53,120 nt of DNA from Butyrivibrio sp. (GTDB taxonomy: Bacteria > Bacillota > Clostridia > Lachnospirales > Lachnospiraceae), in assembly GCA_017535785.1 (NCBI GenBank), contig JAFXTN010000001.1, forward strand, positions 1 to 53,120. Direction: 5' to 3'. The notes beneath the pieces are model-generated. The model was not told the DNA's origin and ran no database searches. It saw only the letters and a list, made by a program, of their open reading frames with translations. This document shows positions 1 to 7,023 of this stretch, one piece after another; the first letter of the stretch is position 1; each line of letters begins with the position of its first letter. The position numbers and the translations under genes are program-made.

Positions 1-149
1 ACTGCCACTATTCATCATTTTAAAATAGTAGCAGTATCTTAGCTCAAAAAAGCACTGCCACTTTGGGCAAAGCCTATATAATGGCAGTATATCTGCCTAT
101 TCTAGCGGGCTAATCCACTCAAAGGATTAGTCTATAAAACTTGAATTTA
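1..149. repeat. Cluster of inverted repeats at the left edge
   Basis: No gene is visible here. The octamer ACTGCCAC occurs at 1-8 and 54-61, each time with an inverted partner (AGCAGT near 30-35; TGGCAGT near 81-87), so two hairpins can form side by side. The second has an inner GGC/GCC stem. A third perfect hairpin has arms CTAATCC and GGATTAG at about 110-130. All lie downstream of the MazG-like gene on the minus strand. None is followed by a clean T-run, so they may be a processed 3' end or a piece of a small repeat element cut by the window edge. Confidence 0.45.
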
Positions 150-458
150 TCACTCTAAAGCCGTCAACCGTTCATTAAGGAATTGCTCTACACAATCTGC
201 AAAGTCTAACTCCATTCTTTCGGCAAGAACGGCCAACCACCAGACACATTCGCCAATCTTGGAAGGAAGCAGTTCTTTATCTTCACTTGGCCAGCGTCCC
301 TGATTATCCATCGTAAATCTTCCGACCAATCCAGCATCAGTCAGAAAAGCTAACGCATCTTCTTCCACCGACCAGACAGAGCCGTGAATCTGCCTTTCCA
401 AATCATGATAGCGGCTTCTTATTTCTGCTGACTGTGTACTCACATCTTTCAAATCCAT
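150..458 (-). CDS. MazG-like nucleotide pyrophosphohydrolase family protein
   Basis: 102 aa. The C-terminal half (KIGECVWWLAVLAERMEL...) has the helical E-x-x-x-x-x-WLA-x-LA pattern of all-alpha MazG-like proteins, which hydrolyse nucleoside triphosphates or act on modified nucleotides. The full metal-binding E-E-x-x-E...D set of true MazG is not obvious, so activity is uncertain. The ATG at 458 is preceded by GGAGGTG at good spacing. It is followed by inverted repeats at the window edge and transcribed in the same direction as a broken and an intact acetyltransferase gene, which together look like accessory cargo. Confidence 0.55.
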   Translation of the reverse strand: MDLKDVSTQSAEIRSRYHDLERQIHGSVWSVEEDALAFLTDAGLVGRFTMDNQGRWPSEDKELLPSKIGECVWWLAVLAERMELDFADCVEQFLNERLTALE

Positions 459-497
459 ATATCAACACCTCCATAAATTCCGATTTGTCTTAGTCTA

Positions 498-850
498 TTA
501 TCCTGAAATAGAACGTTTTATAATCATATTACATCTGCCCCAAGACTCGTCTTTATACTTGAATGCGTCAGGAGTATTATGCCTTTCGGTAAATCCAACC
601 CCCTCATAGCATCTCTTAGCTCTTGCATTCTCCGGAAAGACATTAAGTTGTACAGCCACAGCCTCCGGATCAGAAAAGGCATTGTGAACAGCTAGTCTGA
701 TCATTTCTTTTCCGATTCCTTGACCACGAACAGACGCATCCACCATAACAAACTTAAACATCCCTTCATGCGTCTCGTGATTAAGTGAGTAGCAATAAAA
801 TCCAATCGCGTCTAATCAAGGTCAAATAGAAAGTTGCGATGCATTAAGTT
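498..850 (-). pseudogene. GNAT acetyltransferase remnant, 5' truncated and frameshifted
   Basis: The 87-codon frame starting at 761 carries the acetyl-CoA loop of GNAT enzymes (VRGQGIGKEMI) and the C-terminal E-N-x-x-A-x-x-x-Y-x-x-x-GF motif. Homologous sequence continues upstream of that ATG in the same frame (AIGFYCYSLNHETHEGM) until a stop near 816. Just upstream, another frame reads MHRNFLFDLD, a plausible continuation before a one-base indel. The N-terminal acceptor-binding half is missing, because the next gene ends at 852. I read this as a decayed GNAT copy; a short functional protein from 761 is less likely. Confidence 0.6.
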
Positions 851-851
851 C

Positions 852-1382
852 CTACATAAACTCACGAATCTTTGCCTCAGAAATGTGACTCATTTTCTTT
901 TCCATCACAGCAACGCTTGAAGTCTTGTCTCCCCACGTCAATACATCTCTACGCTTTGACGAAAATCCCTGTTTTTCCCAAAAAGGGATTACATTTGGTT
1001 CGTGATCATCAACTACATCTATCCGGATTGTCTTAGCTCCGGAAGCAATCATCTTTTCTTCGAAGCACTTATAAATTGCCTTTCCTTTTCCGCTTTTCTG
1101 AACCGATGAAGCAAGCATCAACATGGAAAGATAGACATATCCGTCATCTTGAAGCATATAGTCGATCACGCCGATCGGACTTCCTGCTTCAATTATCAGA
1201 TTCGAGCTGAATCCATGCTCTTCCATTTCTTGAAGCTCGTGAGAAATAAAGCTTGATGTCACCTTCTCTTTTCCCAAATGATGAATCAAAAAATCCTTGT
1301 TTGAATTATATATTCCGACTACGGCGCTGATATCTGCAGGATCTTTTTTTACTTTTCTGAAAGAAAAATTATTCGAATTCAC
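852..1382 (-). CDS. GNAT family N-acetyltransferase
   Basis: 176 aa, full length for a single GNAT domain. The acetyl-CoA binding segment is QKSGKGKAIYKCFEE (around residues 94-108), followed by IRIDVVDDHEPNVIPFWEKQGF, the usual strand and motif B. It would transfer an acetyl group from acetyl-CoA to an amine; the acceptor cannot be told. The start is a GTG at 1382 with AAGGAG eight bases upstream. It lies directly upstream of the GNAT remnant on the same strand, but the two are not close copies. Confidence 0.75.
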   Translation of the reverse strand: MNSNNFSFRKVKKDPADISAVVGIYNSNKDFLIHHLGKEKVTSSFISHELQEMEEHGFSSNLIIEAGSPIGVIDYMLQDDGYVYLSMLMLASSVQKSGKGKAIYKCFEEKMIASGAKTIRIDVVDDHEPNVIPFWEKQGFSSKRRDVLTWGDKTSSVAVMEKKMSHISEAKIREFM

Positions 1383-1410
1383 TGTTAATTCTCCTTACAT
1401 AGATATCTTC

Positions 1411-1764
1411 TTACCTAACTAAGTATCTCCTTGCAAGAATGATTCCGTACAAGAACCAGATGTACTGGAACCAGATTGTAAGCACCAGCGGGTGATATGG
1501 TATTCCGGCAACCTTCATGATAAGTCCGATTATCAGAATTGTAAGTGAAAAATAGTGAACGAATGCAATTTTTTCTTTTCTGTCAGCAATGACATGAAGA
1601 ACAGTGGCAATAAGGAACGAATAGTCTGAGCAAAAGACAAAAACTCCGACAAAGTCATACCACTTTTTTGCCATTCCTTCGCAGAAGACGCCCGCTATCG
1701 CCAGCGTAGCGCAGACAAATACAACTACATCAACCACTCTTAATACTTTTCGTAATCCGTTCAT
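1411..1764 (-). CDS. Small four-helix membrane protein
   Basis: 117 aa from the second ATG, which is chosen because GGAGGAGA sits just upstream of it and overlaps the first ATG (1782). Four hydrophobic segments are visible, beginning VVDVVVFVCATLAIAGVF and FVGVFVFCSDYSFLIATVLHVIA. The product is basic between helices (ADRKEKI; LARRYL at the C-terminus), so it is probably an integral membrane protein of the cytoplasmic membrane. I recognise no family. It lies between a HAD phosphatase gene and a GNAT gene with short gaps, and could be cotranscribed with them. Confidence 0.6.
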   Translation of the reverse strand: MNGLRKVLRVVDVVVFVCATLAIAGVFCEGMAKKWYDFVGVFVFCSDYSFLIATVLHVIADRKEKIAFVHYFSLTILIIGLIMKVAGIPYHPLVLTIWFQYIWFLYGIILARRYLVR

Positions 1765-1786
1765 ACCGTCTCCTCCATTCAAACAC

Positions 1787-2461
1787 TTAGATCATTCCCT
1801 CAATATCTTTCCTACTCCCCGCGTGCGGGAATTCATCAAATACAGGGCTTGGAACATGCGGCTCAAACATCATGTGTCTGTACCAAAGCGCCTGCACGGG
1901 ATGCATCCCGATCTCTTTGGCGGTAAAGAGTTCTCGTGAGCCGCCGTCCCCGACATAAAGGCATTCCTCCGGCTTAACGCCCAGTTCGGCGGCTACCCTA
2001 AGATAAATCTCCGGCTCAGGCTTAGCAACCCCCTGCTCATATGAAAGCATCGCCGCATCTAACAAAGGATATAATGAACAATTCTTGATCATCCTCGCTT
2101 CATCGGAATAGCAATTGCTGATAAGTCCTGTCAGGATTCCCTTCGCTCGCAAGGCATGAAGTAAATCCAAAGACTCTTTCGGGATCACACGAAAGGTATC
2201 TTCAAGCGTAGCTTTTCTTCCGTCTGCTACCATCGCAACATTCTTTTCTGAATACATCCCCATCGCTTTGAGCGCTTCCCCGATGCCTTCTTCTATTGTC
2301 ACTTTACCAAGTGTCCTGGCTTCTTCCGTCTCATGCCACGCCTTCCTAAACGGATCATGCTCAACTCCAAGATCCGCCGCTATATCTTCACTAAAATAAG
2401 TACTTCCTTCAAACAACGAGACAAGTGTCTCAAACATATCAAAAATGACTGCTTTGATCAT
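1787..2461 (-). CDS. HAD superfamily hydrolase, subfamily IA
   Basis: 224 aa. All four HAD motifs can be seen: motif I IFDMFETLV with the nucleophilic Asp at residue 8, motif II ISNC (Ser/Thr loop), motif III Lys in GVAKPEPEIY, and motif IV VGDGGSRELFTAKEIGM. Motif I has Phe in place of the usual second Asp, which is common in this branch (DxFxTL). It should dephosphorylate a small phosphorylated metabolite; the substrate is unknown. The start ATG is preceded by GGGAGGAG. The gene is divergent from the 98-aa gene at 2600. Confidence 0.8.
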   Translation of the reverse strand: MIKAVIFDMFETLVSLFEGSTYFSEDIAADLGVEHDPFRKAWHETEEARTLGKVTIEEGIGEALKAMGMYSEKNVAMVADGRKATLEDTFRVIPKESLDLLHALRAKGILTGLISNCYSDEARMIKNCSLYPLLDAAMLSYEQGVAKPEPEIYLRVAAELGVKPEECLYVGDGGSRELFTAKEIGMHPVQALWYRHMMFEPHVPSPVFDEFPHAGSRKDIEGMI

Positions 2462-2524
2462 TTTCTCCTCCCTGAAATAACAATAATTTATTATAGCAAA
2501 ATACCCGCCCGCAAACCACCTAAA

Positions 2525-2544
2525 AAGCCCATAATATCGGGCTT
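2525..2544 (-). terminator. Terminator-like hairpin upstream of the HAD gene
   Basis: Arms AAGCCC and GGGCTT enclose an 8-base loop; on the minus strand the hairpin is followed by CTTTTTAGG. It lies upstream of the HAD gene start, where no minus-strand gene ends. It could be a leader attenuator or a stop for antisense transcription. It also overlaps the -35 region of the + strand promoter at 2543-2572. Confidence 0.4.
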
Positions 2545-2572
2545 GAATCCGATGTAATTCTTGCGATATAAT
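2543..2572 (+). promoter_or_regulatory. Promoter of the 98-aa gene
   Basis: TTGAAT (2543-2548), an 18-base spacer and TATAAT (2567-2572), followed by an AAGGAGGA ribosome binding site and the ATG at 2600. Confidence 0.65.
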
Positions 2573-2599
2573 ATAAAAAACGCAAATAAGGAGGAAGCA

Positions 2600-2896
2600 A
2601 TGACAGACGGACGCGAGGATCTGATATATTCACTTGCCAAATCAATGGGAGTTGGTGATGCCCAGAAGAACAGAGTTTCTTCCGGTAAATATAACACCGA
2701 GACGGGAACGATGTACTGCAACGGACATGTGATCTCCCGTGCTTCTATAGAGCAAGCCAAGGCGTACTTCACAACTCAGTACAAGAAGCTTGCGGAAAAA
2801 GATGACGAAGGCTCCAAAGAGCTCGCAACCATCTACGAAGTTGCTATGGAATCCATCAACATGGTAATCACACCTGTTGAGACTTCCGAGCAATGA
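2600..2896 (+). CDS. Hypothetical 98-aa soluble protein
   Basis: Starts MTDGREDLIYSLAKSMGVGD at an ATG with AAGGAGGA seven bases upstream; an upstream in-frame ATG at 2561 lies inside the -10 region and is rejected. The product is hydrophilic, with no membrane segment, and probably mixed alpha (ASIEQAKAYFTTQYKKL; ELATIYEVAMESINMV). No family recognised. It is a single-gene unit with its own promoter and an imperfect terminator. Its codon use resembles the neighbouring core genes. Confidence 0.75.
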   Translation: MTDGREDLIYSLAKSMGVGDAQKNRVSSGKYNTETGTMYCNGHVISRASIEQAKAYFTTQYKKLAEKDDEGSKELATIYEVAMESINMVITPVETSEQ

Positions 2897-2940
2897 TCAG
2901 CGGCGGCGCTACACTGCATCCGCCCCACATAACAAAAACA

Positions 2941-2979
2941 GCGGCCTTGAGACCTTAGTCCCAAGACCGTTTTCTTTTT
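2941..2979 (+). terminator. Imperfect Rho-independent terminator
   Basis: CGGCCTTGAGA pairs with TCCCAAGACCG with two mismatches, followed by TTTTCTTTTTA. It ends the 98-aa gene and lies against the 3' end of the convergent DUF4173 gene. Confidence 0.55.
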
Positions 2980-4567
2980 ATTCATCATGAAGACGCATCT
3001 CTTCCTTCAAATAATCAAAGGCGAAATTGTACTTTCTAAAGCCCGAGAGCCTCTCTTCTTCCATCGAATTATACATCCAGTTGTAACCATTTTTGAATCG
3101 ATCTTTCAATATCTTATTATCGGCATATGCAGGAACCGCATCATACGAAAGCTCCTTGGTTATATATTCCACAACCGCATCGTACTCCTTACTGCCCTCT
3201 TTTGTAACCGCAAGATCATAGCGTGCGACCTGATAGTCGGGGTTACTGTATATAAACATAAGGAACGCGATCGTAAACGTAACCATGCAAGCCTTGAACA
3301 CAGGGAACTTTTTGGCGTAAAGGCTTATTATGAGGTAAGCGAGCAAGAAGCACAAAACCACGAGGAACCAGAGCACGATCAGTCTCGTGAAGGTCAGGTG
3401 ATAAGCCTGAACGTACAGTATCATTCTCATCGCGGAGGATGCGATCATGATATACGTGCAAGCTGCTATCATTGTCAAAAGAGCCTTCAAAACCTTGGAC
3501 TCTTTGAAATGCGCGCCGCATATCGTTACCATGAGAAGGTTCACAACACATACTACCAAAAGCTGGTAGAATCCCTCGTGCGCATACTCAGCGTAAGTAT
3601 ATCCCTTGGGAAGCGCCACGTTTCCGCTAAACAGGTAAATGACCTGGATCGCACAGAAAACAACGTAGACCGCGCCGATGATACTTGTAAATGTGATCGC
3701 GATAACAGGGTTCGCCGTGCCTTCACCCTTCGCTTTTACCTTCAGCTCTTTTGCCCTAAGCGAAGTGATCGCAGTGTAAACGTACCAGAAAGCGAACACT
3801 CCGGTGAGGAGCATCTTGATGGCATCAAGGATCGCGTCATCTATCTCGAACTTGATATTTGAAAGCAAGCTCTCAAAGATCTTATCTGCGGATGCTAGAA
3901 GCGGCAATACTATCAAGAGCAAAAGAAGTGCGATTCCAAGTCCGGCCAATATCGCGCCGATCATCTTCTTTTTCTCAGGGTTAGTCTCTTTTCCGACTTC
4001 TCTCTTGTACGCCTTGTGGTCTGCGAACGGCCTTCCGAGGTGCGCAAACGGCTTGAACAACAGCTCGAAGATACCGATGAACCAAGCACCGATGTCAAAC
4101 CCTGTCGTATCGACATACAGATGTACCATAAAGCTCAGGAGCAAAAGAATTATCGCAGTCCTCTCCATAAATTCCAGCGCCCAGCTCGTTGTCATGCATC
4201 TGTGGATCGAAAGAAGCATCAGCGAAACTACGTAAAAGATGCCGAGGCCTCTTTTGCCCTTGCTGTCTGTGATCAGTCCAAGTCCGTCCTTGGCCCTCAT
4301 CAGCTTTATGATGATAAGCGCTGCGGCCATAAAGATCGGATACGTGATACTCGCGTGATTGTCATACAGGCAAAACGCGTAGATCGCGGCGTATATGATC
4401 GAAAGCAGCCCGTATTTCTTGAAATTCTCAGCGTTTCCGACCTTGATCGGAGTTATTGTTGCCGCTCCGGGATACATTCCCGGCTGCATTGTCGGTGCTG
4501 CAGGTCCTGCCTGCATTCCCGGCTGTATATTGTTGTTCTGTGGCATGTTGTTATTATTAACTTCCAT
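2978..4567 (-). CDS. DUF4173 multi-pass membrane protein
   Basis: 529 aa from the ATG at 4567 (MEVNNNNMPQ). The first ~45 residues are an Asn/Gln/Pro/Met/Gly-rich cytosolic tail, followed by about eleven to twelve hydrophobic helices. The segment YAEYAHEGFYQLLVV near the middle resembles the A-x-x-GF-x-x-L signature of DUF4173/DUF4153 membrane proteins. Function is unknown. The gene overlaps the upstream HTH gene by 11 bases, so the two are translationally coupled; DUF2975, a YozG-type HTH and this kind of membrane protein form a familiar set. A longer open frame upstream (to 4723) only runs through the HTH gene in another frame. Confidence 0.75.
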   Translation of the reverse strand: MEVNNNNMPQNNNIQPGMQAGPAAPTMQPGMYPGAATITPIKVGNAENFKKYGLLSIIYAAIYAFCLYDNHASITYPIFMAAALIIIKLMRAKDGLGLITDSKGKRGLGIFYVVSLMLLSIHRCMTTSWALEFMERTAIILLLLSFMVHLYVDTTGFDIGAWFIGIFELLFKPFAHLGRPFADHKAYKREVGKETNPEKKKMIGAILAGLGIALLLLLIVLPLLASADKIFESLLSNIKFEIDDAILDAIKMLLTGVFAFWYVYTAITSLRAKELKVKAKGEGTANPVIAITFTSIIGAVYVVFCAIQVIYLFSGNVALPKGYTYAEYAHEGFYQLLVVCVVNLLMVTICGAHFKESKVLKALLTMIAACTYIMIASSAMRMILYVQAYHLTFTRLIVLWFLVVLCFLLAYLIISLYAKKFPVFKACMVTFTIAFLMFIYSNPDYQVARYDLAVTKEGSKEYDAVVEYITKELSYDAVPAYADNKILKDRFKNGYNWMYNSMEEERLSGFRKYNFAFDYLKEEMRLHDE

Positions 4568-4781
4568 CTCCTTCTTCCTCACATTCAACGTATTCGAGGA
4601 TGTCCCCCGTTTGGCAGTCCAATGCCTTACAAATAGCGTCGAGTGTCTCGAGCCTAATGGCTTTGGCCTTGTTGTTTTTAAGGATAGACAGATTTGCAAG
4701 TGTGATGCCGACCTTGCCCGCAAGCTCGGTCAGCCCCATCTTCCGCTTTGCCATCATTACATCTAAATTTATTACTATCAT
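4557..4781 (-). CDS. Cro/C1-type HTH regulator (YozG-like)
   Basis: 74 aa from the ATG at 4781 (MIVINLDVMMAKRKMGLTEL). The whole protein is one HTH_XRE domain: helix-turn-helix LTELAGKVGITLANLSILKNN, then LDAICKALDCQTGDILEY, the standard ending of the YozG/HTH_26 type. A GTG four codons earlier is possible, but the Met start matches the family. It follows the DUF2975 gene by 15 bases and overlaps the DUF4173 gene. It probably represses its own operon through the inverted repeat at 5336-5354 (inference). Confidence 0.88.
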   Translation of the reverse strand: MIVINLDVMMAKRKMGLTELAGKVGITLANLSILKNNKAKAIRLETLDAICKALDCQTGDILEYVECEEEGDGS

Positions 4782-4796
4782 ATCTTTACCCACCCG

Positions 4797-5273
4797 TTAA
4801 ATCGTCAGATCATTTTCCTGCTTGTAACTCACAGCCCTGTCAAAAACCCTGGCCAGAACTTTACTGAACAGCCCGGCAAAAAAGAAAACGCCGGCAATGA
4901 CCACCGCTCCCGGTGTTAGGTAAACAAAACATCTAAGGAGCTTCACGATCGTAATGACAAACGCGTAGGTTCCCATGTGATAAAGGCTCTTTACATTGGA
5001 TTCCACGAAGCAGTTATCCTCGATCACCGTCTTCATCATCTTGCGAAGTTCAAATAAGATCAAAAGAACCGCAACCCCGCATATCATGATCGAACCAACG
5101 GCGTAACCGTAGTACTCCTCGATCGGGTAGTGTCCCAGGGTATCGCCCATCAGCTCTCGCGATTTCAATATTCCCTGCCTGAGCGTTATAGGAACTGTGA
5201 CTACCACCAAGATCCCAATGTAAAAACAAACATCCAAAATGGCTTTAACGAAACAATTTAATCTGTTATCCAT
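4797..5273 (-). CDS. DUF2975 membrane protein
   Basis: 158 aa from MDNRLNCFVK; the start is set by GGAGGAAAT just before the ATG at 5273. Four hydrophobic helices are visible (VCFYIGILVVVTVPITL; YAVGSIMICGVAVLLILFEL; GTYAFVITIVKLL; TPGAVVIAGVFFFAGLF). Between helices 2 and 3 is the family segment EDNCFVESNVKSLYHMG. DUF2975 proteins are small membrane proteins nearly always paired with a YozG-type HTH regulator, as here; their role is not established. First gene of a three-gene operon. Confidence 0.85.
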   Translation of the reverse strand: MDNRLNCFVKAILDVCFYIGILVVVTVPITLRQGILKSRELMGDTLGHYPIEEYYGYAVGSIMICGVAVLLILFELRKMMKTVIEDNCFVESNVKSLYHMGTYAFVITIVKLLRCFVYLTPGAVVIAGVFFFAGLFSKVLARVFDRAVSYKQENDLTI

Positions 5274-5300
5274 ATTTCCTCCAAGTACTTGTATATTTTC

Positions 5301-5329
5301 TTTATAGCACACTCATTTTTGTTTTGCAA
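5301..5329 (-). promoter_or_regulatory. Promoter of the DUF2975 operon
   Basis: On the minus strand: TTGCAA (5329-5324), 17-base spacer, TATAAA (5306-5301), 28 bases before the ATG at 5273. Confidence 0.65.
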
Positions 5330-5335
5330 TATATT

Positions 5336-5354
5336 TTTATCGAGTTACGATAAA
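5336..5354. promoter_or_regulatory. Operator-like inverted repeat
   Basis: TTTATCG, 5-base centre, CGATAAA: a perfect 7-5-7 inverted repeat lying just upstream of the -35 box of the DUF2975-HTH-DUF4173 operon. A likely binding site for the operon's own HTH regulator (inference). Confidence 0.5.
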
Positions 5355-5437
5355 TATTTTTCGAATTTCGAAAGTGCGTCGGTTCAAAATCCCCGAAAAA
5401 AGGCGACCGGACCGCCATTTTGGGCCCCGCCGCTGCT

Positions 5438-6661
5438 TTACTCTCCAACCGCCTCGTATGCGGTGTAATATGTTTCGATCCTGTCGAATCTGTAATACGC
5501 ATCACCACTGATGCTGGCGACGCTTCCCGGTGTAACGCAGACTTCTCCCTCGTTATGCGGGATGAGCCAGATACAATCAACTAATTCATCCTTGTCAAAA
5601 AAGAGTACGAAGGCGTCCACTTTGACCTTTTTATCGCTAAGGTTCTCGGCTGCGAGCACGACTGAGTTTCCGTTTTCCTTGGCGTAGACAACGACGTCCT
5701 CTGCCATGTTCTTCTCATACGGATCTCTCTTTGTTACAGAGAACTCGTACATCGCAGGGATATCGCCGTTTAATTCATTCTTATCAAATCTTCCTTCAAG
5801 CACAAACTTTCCGTCATTCTCAACTACTTCGACGCACCTCTCAGAGACCGCGAGCTGCTCTCCCTCTTCATCTCTTGCAATGAAGCGAGCCTCATATCTA
5901 CACGTCTTTCCGGTTTTATTCTGAAGTACAAGCACGGGATTACAGTTGTGCACGTCCTCCCTGAAATACTGCGCGATAACAAGCGTACCGACAGGGAGAC
6001 CGCCGTACGAAGGCATATCGTCGTCGGACGCGCCGACCTTGTCACTTATGGGTTTCTTCGCATACTTCTCCGTCTCGTCCTCGAGCTTTTCGAAGATGCC
6101 GTAGTCGTACTCGTCCAGAGTTCCTGCGGCTTCGCCGTCTTCGTCTGCACTGATGCCAACGCCCTTGGCATCACCGTCCGTGCCCGCTCCGCTTCCCGAT
6201 CCGCTGCCGCTGCCCGAGCCGTCGCTGCCCTCTGAACCGTCACCGAATCCCGAGCTCACATAGTACATCCCCTCGACCGACGCGCCGGAATCCGCTACGT
6301 CCGCGAGGTCCTCCGCCGTTATCTGCGGGGCCCCGTCCGGAGCCGAGAGATTTTTTTTCATCCATTCCATGTTAAAGCCCATGTTTGAGTAGTTGTCGTA
6401 GATGATCCCGCCGACGACGGAAAGCCCGTCAGTCCTTGGATACGGGAGCGACAATCCGTAGGAATTAAAGTACATGAGGATCGGCACGATGACGCCGACA
6501 ACCGACATTGCCAGTGCCCTTGCGCGCGTGATCGATCTCTTTTGCACAAAACAATAAATACTGAGGATAAGGGCGATAAAAGACGGCATTATCCCAACAA
6601 ATGCCAGCGACAAAATAAGCCCTATGATAGAAAGAACGATGGTTATGACTATTATATGCAT
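5438..6661 (-). CDS. Membrane-anchored protein with Ser/Gly linker and beta-rich C-terminal domain
   Basis: 407 aa. Residues 1-65 hold two to three hydrophobic helices (IIVITIVLSIIGLILSLAF; FIALILSIYCFV; ALAMSVVGVIVPILMYF), like DUF4190-type N-termini. A soluble part follows, with a repetitive Gly-Ser stretch (about residues 147-160) and an acidic segment. The C-terminal ~200 residues are beta-rich (VLVLQNKTGKTCRYEARFIARD; VYAKENGNSVVLAAENLSD), suggesting two Ig-like or FxLYD-like modules that would sit outside the membrane. Start ATG with GAGGGG upstream. It is a single gene on the minus strand. No confident family name. Confidence 0.65.
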   Translation of the reverse strand: MHIIVITIVLSIIGLILSLAFVGIMPSFIALILSIYCFVQKRSITRARALAMSVVGVIVPILMYFNSYGLSLPYPRTDGLSVVGGIIYDNYSNMGFNMEWMKKNLSAPDGAPQITAEDLADVADSGASVEGMYYVSSGFGDGSEGSDGSGSGSGSGSGAGTDGDAKGVGISADEDGEAAGTLDEYDYGIFEKLEDETEKYAKKPISDKVGASDDDMPSYGGLPVGTLVIAQYFREDVHNCNPVLVLQNKTGKTCRYEARFIARDEEGEQLAVSERCVEVVENDGKFVLEGRFDKNELNGDIPAMYEFSVTKRDPYEKNMAEDVVVYAKENGNSVVLAAENLSDKKVKVDAFVLFFDKDELVDCIWLIPHNEGEVCVTPGSVASISGDAYYRFDRIETYYTAYEAVGE

Positions 6662-6743
6662 GAAACGATCCCCTCAAAAGTTTATGTATATAACAATTGA
6701 AACGCTCTAACGAAAATTTACGAAAAAAATTTAATGTCAATAC

Positions 6744-6771
6744 TTGTATCTGAAAATATTTGAGCTACAAT
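6744..6771 (+). promoter_or_regulatory. Promoter of the 56-aa gene
   Basis: TTGTAT (6744-6749), 16-base spacer, TACAAT (6766-6771). The -10 box lies inside the palindrome at 6765-6780. Confidence 0.45.
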
Positions 6772-6780
6772 ATATTGTAG
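6765..6780. promoter_or_regulatory. 16-bp perfect palindrome over the -10/+1 region
   Basis: CTACAATATATTGTAG is perfectly self-complementary and covers the -10 box and probable transcription start of the 56-aa gene, as a repressor operator would. Confidence 0.5.
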
Positions 6781-6818
6781 TTAGAGAAGTATTTTTTATT
6801 TTTTACGGAGGTATGAAA

Positions 6819-6989
6819 ATGAATAGTGTTGCAACGATGGAGGCTCTTGATTCCCATATTATCCGCAGCATTCTTCGCTCAATGATCAACGAGCACTGGT
6901 CTGTATCAGAAGCTTTGGATGAATACGACATCCCCGAAGATCAGCGCGCAGAGTACGAAGCACAGATTGAGGAATGCTTTGTAGACTGA
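6819..6989 (+). CDS. Hypothetical 56-aa acidic protein
   Basis: Starts at the ATG at 6819 (MNSVATMEALDSHIIRSILR), seven bases after GGAGG; the ATG at 6813 is too close to the ribosome binding site. The protein is helical and acidic (Glu/Asp-rich second half, ending EECFVD). No family recognised. It stands alone between minus-strand genes and has its own promoter with an operator-like palindrome, which argues for a real regulated small gene. There is no membrane segment. Confidence 0.7.
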   Translation: MNSVATMEALDSHIIRSILRSMINEHWSVSEALDEYDIPEDQRAEYEAQIEECFVD

Positions 6990-7023
6990 TCACTTGATTT
7001 TCATCACCGATGATCGCCGGCAA

